From positions 1 to 9,938 of the forward strand of contig CALFSF010000564.1 in the NCBI GenBank assembly GCA_937917025.1: DNA of 9,938 nucleotides. Direction: 5' to 3'. The position numbers and the translations under genes are program-made. Below the pieces are notes generated by a model, which was not told the DNA's origin, made no database searches, and saw nothing but the letters and a program-made list of their open reading frames with translations. This document shows positions 1 to 5,294 of this stretch, in pieces (position 1 is the first letter of the stretch; each line of letters begins with the position of its first letter). Source of the DNA: an uncultured Paraburkholderia sp. (GTDB lineage: Bacteria > Pseudomonadota > Gammaproteobacteria > Burkholderiales > Burkholderiaceae).

Positions 1-228
1 ATCGAGAAACCGGGTGAGAACGAGAACTTCATCTGGCAGACCCGCAAGGCCGAGCCGACGCAATACGAAAACGACTTCGGCGATGCGCTCGAAACCGTGT
101 TCGAAGCCGGCGCGGTGGAACTCGATGAAGTCGTCGAAGGCTTGAACCGCATCGGTTTCCGGACGCCGGAAGGCAGCCCGTGGAACGCCGAACGCCTCGC
201 CGCCGAATTCCGTCTGCTCGCCGAATAA
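1..228 (+). CDS. Small recombinase-like helix-turn-helix protein (3' part)
   Basis: An open frame runs from the first base to TAA at 226-228, giving 75 residues without a start codon, so the gene begins just outside the window. The protein is acidic. Its C-terminal half, about residues 34-75, contains ELDEVVEGLNRIGFRTPEG followed by SPWNAERLAAEF. This resembles the helix-turn-helix 'Recombinase' domain of large serine recombinases, which has the pattern LN..G..TP.G..W. There is no room for a serine catalytic domain, so it is not a working recombinase. I recall short stand-alone proteins of this kind being annotated as recombinase-like HTH proteins. It ends 49 nt before the Rieske oxygenase gene and probably shares its transcript. 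Its function is unknown. DNA binding, or an accessory role for the oxygenase, are both possible. Confidence 0.75.
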   Translation: MEKPGENENFIWQTRKAEPTQYENDFGDALETVFEAGAVELDEVVEGLNRIGFRTPEGSPWNAERLAAEFRLLAE

Positions 229-266
229 GCGGCCCGCCCGACCCCGCCTCACAGAACACGTATCCC

Positions 267-270
267 GGAG
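267..270 (+). promoter_or_regulatory. Ribosome binding site of the Rieske oxygenase gene
   Basis: GGAG lies 7 nt upstream of the ATG at 278, a normal spacing, and supports that start. The site sits at the right edge of a short inverted repeat (AACAC at 255-259, GTGTT at 270-274). Confidence 0.6.
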
Positions 271-277
271 TGTTTCC

Positions 278-1369
278 ATGACGTCCTCCACGACAAACAA
301 CACCGCGACCGACGACATCCAGTCGTATCTGGATCGCGGCCTGCGCAACTACTGGTACCCCGTCGCGCCGAGCTGGCAGGTCGGCAACGCGCCCGTCGGC
401 ATCACGCGGCTTGGCGACCAGATCGTGCTGTGGCGCGATCAGGAAGGCCACGTTCACGCACTCGAAGACCGTTGCCCGCATCGCGGCGCGCGCCTGTCGC
501 TCGGCTGGAATCTCGGCGGCAGCGTCGCGTGCTGGTATCACGGCATCGAGATCGACGGCGGCGGCACGGTAACGAAAGTGCCGGCCGTGTCCGCCTGTCC
601 GCTCGAAGGCACAAAGTGCGTGAAGTCGTATCCCGTCGAAGAACACGCGGGCGCGATCTTCCTGTGGTTCGGCGACGACGCGCACCAGCAACCGGCGCCG
701 CTCGTGCTGCCGGAAGAACTGGTCGGCGACGAATACGCGAGCTTCCTGTGCATGTCGAACTGGAAGTGCAACTATCAGTACGCGATCGACAACGTGATGG
801 ACCCGATGCACGGCGCGTATCTGCACGCGACGTCGCACTCGATGGCCGAAGGCGACAAGCAGGCCGACATGCGCGTGCGCAAGACCGAAACCGGCCTGAT
901 GTTCGAAAAGGTCGGCCAGCGCGACGTGAATTTCGACTGGGTCGAACTCGGCGAGACCGGCTGCCTGTGGATGCGCCTCGCGATTCCATACAGGAAGAAG
1001 TTCGGTCCCGGCGGCAACTTCGGGATCATCGGCTTCGCGGTGCCCGTCGATGCGGACAACTGCCAGGTTTATTTCTGGCGCACCCGCAAGGTGTCGGGCT
1101 GGCAGCGCGACGCGTGGCGCTTCATGTATCGCAACCGTCTTGAAGGCCTGCATTGGGCCGTGCTCGAACAGGACCGCTACGTGCTCGAAAGCATGGCGCC
1201 GCACGCACGCGACCACGAATTTCTCTATCAGCACGACGTCGGCATGACGCGTGTGCGCCGGATGTTGCGCCAGCGCGCCCAGCAGCATTTCGCCGACCTC
1301 GACGCGCATCGGGCACACGCCGCGAGCGCCGCGGCAGAAGTCAGCCACGCGGGCCACAGCCATGCATAA
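278..1369 (+). CDS. Rieske [2Fe-2S] aromatic ring-hydroxylating oxygenase, alpha subunit
   Basis: This 363-residue protein is the catalytic subunit of a Rieske non-heme iron oxygenase, which uses O2 and electrons from a reductase to hydroxylate or O-/N-dealkylate an aromatic or related substrate in the cytoplasm. The N-terminal Rieske domain (about 25-130) has both cluster motifs: C66-P-H68 and C85-W-Y-H88, 16 residues apart. The catalytic domain has the iron motif DNVMDPMHGAYLH, with D175, H178 and H183. D299 in LEQDR is the likely third iron ligand. The length fits the short phthalate/vanillate/dicamba-type oxygenases, which need no beta subunit. No ferredoxin or reductase is encoded in the window. 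The C-terminal tail is His/Ala-rich (HAGHSHA at the end), which is unusual. The last 8 nt overlap the following SDR gene. The family is certain; the substrate is unknown. Confidence 0.96.
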   Translation: MTSSTTNNTATDDIQSYLDRGLRNYWYPVAPSWQVGNAPVGITRLGDQIVLWRDQEGHVHALEDRCPHRGARLSLGWNLGGSVACWYHGIEIDGGGTVTKVPAVSACPLEGTKCVKSYPVEEHAGAIFLWFGDDAHQQPAPLVLPEELVGDEYASFLCMSNWKCNYQYAIDNVMDPMHGAYLHATSHSMAEGDKQADMRVRKTETGLMFEKVGQRDVNFDWVELGETGCLWMRLAIPYRKKFGPGGNFGIIGFAVPVDADNCQVYFWRTRKVSGWQRDAWRFMYRNRLEGLHWAVLEQDRYVLESMAPHARDHEFLYQHDVGMTRVRRMLRQRAQQHFADLDAHRAHAASAAAEVSHAGHSHA

Positions 1370-2126
1370 CGCCGCGGCCACCTTGAGCGGCCGGCGCGTG
1401 CTCGTCACGGGCGGCGCGCGCGGACTCGGCGCGGCGTTCGTCGGCGCGCTGGCGCAGGCCGGCGCGAGCGTCGTGTTCGGCGACCTGCTGCACGACGAAG
1501 GCCAGGCGCTCGCCGCATCGCTGGGCAAAGCGGGCCACGCGGTGTCGTACCTGCCGCTCGACCTCGCGCAGCCGGACAGCATCGCGCGCTTCGTCGCCGA
1601 CGCCGCGAAGCAGCTTGGCGGCATCGACGGCCTCATCAACAACGCGGCGATCACGAATTCGGGCGGCAAGCTCGCCACCGAACTGACCAAAGAAACGTGG
1701 GACGCGGTGATGAACGTGAACGTGCGCGGCACGTGGCTCGCGAGTACGGCGGCGCTGCCGCATCTGCGCAGCTCGGGCCGTGGCGCGATCGTCAACATCG
1801 CATCGGATACCGCGCTGTGGGGCGCGCCGAAGCTGCTCGCGTACGTGGCGAGCAAGGGCGCGGTGATCTCGATGACGCATTCGCTCGCGCGCGAATTCGG
1901 CGTGGACGGCATCACCGTCAACGCCATCGCGCCGGGCCTGACCGAAGTCGAAGCGACGGCGTACGTGCCTGCCGCGCGTCACGCGTATTACCGCGAGGGG
2001 CGCGCGCTGACCCGCGCGCAGGTTCCCGAGGATGTGACAGGCCCGGTCCTGTTTTTGTTATCCGACGCCGCGCGCTTCGTGACCGGGCAGTTGCTGCCGG
2101 TCAACGGCGGCTTCGTGATGAATTGA
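1362..2126 (+). CDS. Classical short-chain dehydrogenase/reductase (SDR)
   Basis: This is a 254-residue NAD(P)-dependent oxidoreductase with a complete classical SDR signature. The cofactor motif TGGARGLG is at residues 16-23 and NNAA at 93-96. The catalytic Ser148, Tyr161 and Lys165 form the S-x12-YVASK arrangement. The C-terminal PVNGG fits the family. The ATG at 1362 lies within the end of the oxygenase gene (8-nt overlap, ATGCATAA) and puts the nucleotide-binding strand at the usual distance from the N-terminus. The same frame is open upstream from 1251, but those residues look like antisense-type filler. There is no clear Shine-Dalgarno, so translation is probably coupled to the oxygenase. 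A plausible role is oxidation of the diol or alcohol made by the oxygenase, as in dihydrodiol dehydrogenases. This role is inferred from position. Confidence 0.94.
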   Translation: MHNAAATLSGRRVLVTGGARGLGAAFVGALAQAGASVVFGDLLHDEGQALAASLGKAGHAVSYLPLDLAQPDSIARFVADAAKQLGGIDGLINNAAITNSGGKLATELTKETWDAVMNVNVRGTWLASTAALPHLRSSGRGAIVNIASDTALWGAPKLLAYVASKGAVISMTHSLAREFGVDGITVNAIAPGLTEVEATAYVPAARHAYYREGRALTRAQVPEDVTGPVLFLLSDAARFVTGQLLPVNGGFVMN

Positions 2127-2140
2127 CCATGTCGGACAGA

Positions 2141-2146
2141 AAGGAG
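2141..2146 (+). promoter_or_regulatory. Ribosome binding site deciding the cupin start
   Basis: AAGGAG lies 6 nt before the ATG at 2153. An in-frame ATG at 2129 would add MSDRKEKS but has no such site upstream, so 2153 is preferred. Confidence 0.7.
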
Positions 2147-2152
2147 AAATCG

Positions 2153-2680
2153 ATGGCTGATGCAGATATCGAACGCAAGTCGTGGGATCAACCCGCGGAG
2201 GCGAGCTTCGCGCAGTGGATGGAAAGCCGCGTCGCGCGGCTCGAGACGCGCCGCTATGACTGGGACGCATTGAAGTTCCAGGCCGACTACGACCCGAAGT
2301 ACCGCCGCGCGCAGATGCGCTACGTCGGCACGGGCGGCACGGGCGTCGCGAAGGACGTCAACACGGTTCCCGCCGGCGGCTTCACGTTTTCGACGATGGT
2401 GATTCCAGCCGGCAACATCGGCCCGAGCCACATCCATATGGATGTCGAGGAAATCTTCTTCGTGCTGCGCGGAAAGATGAAAGTGATCTGCGAGAAGGAC
2501 GGCGAAACGTGGGAGTCGGTGATCGGCGAACGCGATCTGATTTCGGTGCCGCCGGGCGTGTATCGCACCGAAGTGAATATCGGCGAGGAAGACGCGCTGA
2601 TGTGCGTGATGCTCGGCGCGGCGAAGCCCATCACGCCGACGTATCCGCCCGATTCGCCGCTCGCGAAGCTCAAGCGCTAA
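2153..2680 (+). CDS. Small cupin-domain protein
   Basis: This 175-residue protein has a single cupin barrel (about residues 70-155) after a charged N-terminal segment of about 60 residues. Cupin motif 1 is recognisable as GPSHIHMDVEEIFFVLRG, with H93, H95 and E99 or E100 as candidate metal ligands. Motif 2 is degenerate: where PxGxxH is expected it reads PPGVYR, with R138 in place of the histidine. The protein could therefore hold metal with three ligands, use another residue, or be a non-enzymatic or isomerase-type cupin. Cupins of this size in aromatic catabolic clusters include ring-cleavage dioxygenases, isomerases and hydrolase-like proteins, so the reaction cannot be assigned. The gene follows the SDR stop by 26 nt and is probably cotranscribed with it. 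Confidence 0.9.
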   Translation: MADADIERKSWDQPAEASFAQWMESRVARLETRRYDWDALKFQADYDPKYRRAQMRYVGTGGTGVAKDVNTVPAGGFTFSTMVIPAGNIGPSHIHMDVEEIFFVLRGKMKVICEKDGETWESVIGERDLISVPPGVYRTEVNIGEEDALMCVMLGAAKPITPTYPPDSPLAKLKR

Positions 2681-2710
2681 GCCTTTTATCCCCTGTCCGC
2701 GATCGAAGTC

Positions 2711-3613
2711 ATGTCACACGCCACAACCGCCACCGCTCACGCCGTCCTGCCGCTCGAAACGCGCCTTGCACGTTTTCCCGCGAAGCAGGTCGACATCGCG
2801 CAGCAGCATATCGTGAGCTATCGCGAAGCTGACAGTGCGCGCGGTGCAGCGTTGCCGCTCGTGCTGCTGCATGGCATCGGTTCGGGCGCGGCTTCATGGG
2901 TGCAGCAGCTCGAAGCGCTGGGCGCGACACGCCGCGTGCTCGCATGGGACGCGCCGGGTTATGGCGAGTCCACGCCGGTTGCGGCCGCGTCGCCGGTCGC
3001 ATCGGACTACGCGAATGTATTGAAGGCATGGCTCGACGCGCTCGGCGTCGCGCGCTGCGTGCTCGTCGGGCATTCGCTCGGCGCGATCGTCGCGGGCGCG
3101 TTTGCCGCGGCGAATCCGGCGCGCGTCGCGGGTCTGCTGCTGATTTCGCCGGCCGGCGGATACGGCGCCGCCGAGCCGGAAGTGCGGGCGTCGAAGCGCG
3201 ATGCGCGTCTCGCGATGCTCGCCGGGCTTGGCCCGGCCGGCCTCGCCGAAACGCGCAGCGCGAACATGCTCTCCCCGCACGCCGACGAGACCGCTCGCGA
3301 CTGGGTGCGCTGGAACATGTCGCGCGTCGTGCCGCACGGCTACGCACAGGCGACGCATCTGCTCGCCAATGCCGATCTTGCCGCCGATCTCGCCGCATTC
3401 ACCGGACGCGTGGCGGTTGCGGTGGGTGCGAAAGACAGCATCACGTTGCCCGCCGCGTGCGCGCGCCTCGCGCGGATCGCGCGCGCGCCGTTCCAGACCG
3501 TGCCGCGCGCCGGACACGCCGGCTACATCGAGGCGCCCACGGCATACAACACGATCCTCGACACGTTCTGCCGCGCGAGCGATGCATCCGCTGGCAACCG
3601 GAGCTTTGAATGA
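2711..3613 (+). CDS. Alpha/beta-fold hydrolase (meta-cleavage product or enol-lactone hydrolase-like)
   Basis: This 300-residue alpha/beta hydrolase has the oxyanion-loop HGIGSG at residues 54-59, the nucleophile elbow GHSLG with Ser122, a probable acid Asp242 in GAKDS, and the base His269 in RAGHAGY. The order and spacing match the C-C-bond hydrolases of meta-cleavage pathways and 3-oxoadipate enol-lactonases, although many esterases look alike. The lid lies between about residues 150 and 225. In this cluster a natural task is hydrolysis of a ring-opened product made by the VOC protein encoded downstream; this is inference. The start at 2711 is the first ATG in the frame after the cupin gene (30-nt gap) and has only a weak ribosome binding site. 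The 3' end overlaps the IclR gene by 4 nt (ATGA). Confidence 0.93.
   Translation: MSHATTATAHAVLPLETRLARFPAKQVDIAQQHIVSYREADSARGAALPLVLLHGIGSGAASWVQQLEALGATRRVLAWDAPGYGESTPVAAASPVASDYANVLKAWLDALGVARCVLVGHSLGAIVAGAFAAANPARVAGLLLISPAGGYGAAEPEVRASKRDARLAMLAGLGPAGLAETRSANMLSPHADETARDWVRWNMSRVVPHGYAQATHLLANADLAADLAAFTGRVAVAVGAKDSITLPAACARLARIARAPFQTVPRAGHAGYIEAPTAYNTILDTFCRASDASAGNRSFE
3600..3603 (+). promoter_or_regulatory. Ribosome binding site of the IclR-family gene
   Basis: GGAG lies 6 nt before the ATG at 3610, inside the end of the hydrolase gene. Together with the ATGA overlap it supports 3610 as the start and suggests coupled translation. Confidence 0.55.
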
Positions 3614-4470
3614 CCCCCGACATCTCCGATCCGGGCCGCGCAACAGACGAAGACCGCGGCGATACGAACTATCGCGTGCCGGGTCTCGAACGCGGCCTGC
3701 GGATCCTCGCTGAATTTTCGCCGCGCGAGCCGGTGCTCGGCGCGCCCGAGCTGTCGAAGCGGCTCGGCATTCCGCGCACCACGGTATTTCGTCTGTTGCA
3801 GACGCTCGAATCGCTCGGCTTTCTCGAACGCGCCGATCGCGACCGCAACTATCGCCTGGGCGTCGCGGTGTTGCGCCTCGGCTTCGAATATCTGAGCTCG
3901 CTGGAGCTGACGGACCTCGGCCTGCCGATCATCGAGGCGCTGCGCAACGCGACGGGTCTCACGAGCCACATCGTGATTCGCGACGGGCGCGACGTCGTGT
4001 TCGTCGCGAAGGCGCAAAGCCACGCGCCGATTTTCAGCTCCGTGAGCGTGAATGTCGGCACGCGCCTGCCGGCGCACGCGACGACGCACGGCCAGGTCCT
4101 GATGGGCGACTTCACGCTCGACGATCTGCGCGCGCTGTATCCCGAGCCGCGGCTCGAACGCTATACGCCGCAAACGCCCGACACCGTCGAGGCGCTCTAC
4201 GAACGCATCCGCGACGACGCGAATCGCGGCTTCGCGATCAGCGAGTCGTCGTTCGAACGCGGCATTTCCGTCGTGTCCGCGCCGGTGCGCAACGACACCG
4301 GCCGCATCGCCGCGGTGATCACGACGACGATTCCGCGTCACGAGATCGACGCGACCCTGCTCGACAGCGGCCTCATCGACAAGGTCCGCCACGCGGCGGA
4401 CGAACTCTCGCAGCGGCTCAACTACCGGCCGCCGTCACGAAGCCAGTACATGAAGGCATTGGGGATCTGA
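3610..4470 (+). CDS. IclR-family transcriptional regulator
   Basis: This 286-residue DNA-binding regulator has the two-domain IclR layout. A winged helix-turn-helix spans about residues 21-82, starting at YRVPGLERGLRIL, with the helices around GAPELSKRLGIPRTTVFRLL (44-63) and the wing ending near NYRLG. The effector-binding domain spans about 95-270 and includes the segment RLPAHATTHGQVLM (152-165) that normally lines the ligand pocket. IclR proteins act as dimers or tetramers that repress or activate catabolic operons in response to a pathway metabolite. It is encoded inside the run of enzyme genes and in the same direction, whereas IclR genes are more often divergent from their targets. It overlaps the hydrolase stop by 4 nt and the next SDR start by 1 nt. 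It is therefore probably cotranscribed with the enzymes and may regulate its own expression. The effector is unknown. Confidence 0.96.
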   Translation: MTPDISDPGRATDEDRGDTNYRVPGLERGLRILAEFSPREPVLGAPELSKRLGIPRTTVFRLLQTLESLGFLERADRDRNYRLGVAVLRLGFEYLSSLELTDLGLPIIEALRNATGLTSHIVIRDGRDVVFVAKAQSHAPIFSSVSVNVGTRLPAHATTHGQVLMGDFTLDDLRALYPEPRLERYTPQTPDTVEALYERIRDDANRGFAISESSFERGISVVSAPVRNDTGRIAAVITTTIPRHEIDATLLDSGLIDKVRHAADELSQRLNYRPPSRSQYMKALGI

Positions 4471-5294
4471 TGATTCAAATCGATTTGACCGGTCAGGTCG
4501 CGGTCGTGACGGGCGGTTCGTCCGGCATCGGCCTCGCCGCCGCCGAGCTCTTCCTGAAGGCCGGTGCGTCGGTTGCGATCTGCGGGCGCGACAGCGAACG
4601 TCTCGCGCGTGCCGAAGCCGCGTTGCGCGAACGTCATCCGCAGGCGCCACTGCTCGCGGCACGCTGCGACGTGCTGAACGCCGGCGACGTCGACGCGTTC
4701 GCGCTGCAGGTGCAAACGCGGTTCGGCCGCACGGACATGCTGGTCAACAACGCAGGCCAGGGCCGCCTGTCGACCTTCGCCGACACCACCGACGAAGCGT
4801 GGCGCGAAGAACTCGACCTGAAGTACTTCAGCATCATCCGCCCGACGCGCGCGTTCCTGCCGATGCTGCGCGATGCGGCCGGTTCGGCCGGTTCAGATGG
4901 CTCAGGCAATGCGTCGATCGTCTGCGTGAATTCGCTGCTCGCGTTGCAGCCGGAGCCGCACATGGTCGCGACCTCGTCGGCGCGTGCCGGCGTGCAGAAC
5001 CTGATCAGGTCGCTTGCCGTTGAACTCGCGCCGCAGCGCATCCGTGTGAACTCGATCCTGATCGGCATCGTCGAGTCCGGGCAATGGCGGCGCCGTTTCG
5101 AAACGCAGGCGCAGCCGGGCCAAAGCTGGGAAGACTGGACCGGCGAACTCGCGCGCAAAAAAAATATTCCGCTTGGCCGCTTCGGTCGTCCCGAGGAAGC
5201 GGCGCAGGCACTTTTTTATCTGGCCACGAATCTGTCGTCCTACACGACCGGCAGTCATATCGATGTTTCTGGAGGCAATGCACGACATGTCTAA
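4470..5294 (+). CDS. Atypical SDR-family protein lacking the Tyr/Lys catalytic pair
   Basis: This 274-residue SDR-fold protein has an intact cofactor site: TGGSSGIG at residues 14-21 and NNAG at 93-96. Ser155 aligns with the catalytic serine in VNSLLALQ. The expected Tyr and Lys 13 and 17 residues later are Thr168 and Arg172 (motif TSSAR), so the normal proton relay is absent. Ser169, Ser170 or Arg172 could take part in a different chemistry, or the protein may bind NAD(P) without classical alcohol oxidation. The C-terminal part (RFGRPEEAAQALFYLA, TGSHIDVSGG) is normal. A Gly/Ser-rich loop at about 136-148 contains a 9-bp tandem repeat in the DNA, and an A8 tract at 5157-5164 encodes KKN. The start overlaps the IclR stop by 1 nt (TGATG) and the end overlaps the ThDP gene by 8 nt. 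It is well preserved and does not look like a pseudogene. Confidence 0.92.
   Translation: MIQIDLTGQVAVVTGGSSGIGLAAAELFLKAGASVAICGRDSERLARAEAALRERHPQAPLLAARCDVLNAGDVDAFALQVQTRFGRTDMLVNNAGQGRLSTFADTTDEAWREELDLKYFSIIRPTRAFLPMLRDAAGSAGSDGSGNASIVCVNSLLALQPEPHMVATSSARAGVQNLIRSLAVELAPQRIRVNSILIGIVESGQWRRRFETQAQPGQSWEDWTGELARKKNIPLGRFGRPEEAAQALFYLATNLSSYTTGSHIDVSGGNARHV
4877..4894 (+). repeat. Two-copy 9-bp tandem repeat in the atypical SDR gene
   Basis: GGCCGGTTC occurs twice in a row, encoding the repeated Ala-Gly-Ser part of a flexible loop before the serine-bearing strand. It looks like a local in-frame duplication. Confidence 0.8.
5157..5164 (+). other. Run of eight adenines inside the atypical SDR gene (possible slippage site)
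   Basis: Eight consecutive A residues encode Lys230-Lys231 and the start of Asn232. This is striking in a gene that otherwise strongly prefers G or C at third positions. Loss of one A (or gain of two) would join the SDR frame to the downstream ThDP frame, which is open without a stop through this point up to its ATG at 5287. Confidence 0.5.
5271..5275 (+). promoter_or_regulatory. Ribosome binding site of the ThDP-enzyme gene
   Basis: GGAGG lies 11 nt before the ATG at 5287 and only 2 nt before an in-frame ATG at 5278. The second spacing is too short for initiation, so 5287 (MSNTTTV) is preferred, although the spacing is a little long. Confidence 0.55.

Noticed and set aside
1..228. Sign of a mobile element or integration site because of the recombinase-like HTH
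   Set aside because: There is no catalytic domain, no terminal repeats, no target duplication, and base composition and codon use match the neighbours.
29..1927. 632-codon open frame on the - strand
   Set aside because: It lies opposite the Rieske oxygenase and SDR genes, whose motifs are intact. Its Arg/Ala/His-rich composition is what antisense of GC-rich genes gives, and no domain is recognisable.
2129..2131. Upstream ATG for the cupin gene
   Set aside because: It is in frame but lacks a ribosome binding site, whereas AAGGAG is ideally placed for the ATG at 2153.
3523..4392. 289-codon open frame on the - strand opposite the IclR gene
   Set aside because: The IclR gene on the + strand is complete with clear domains; the opposite frame has no family features.
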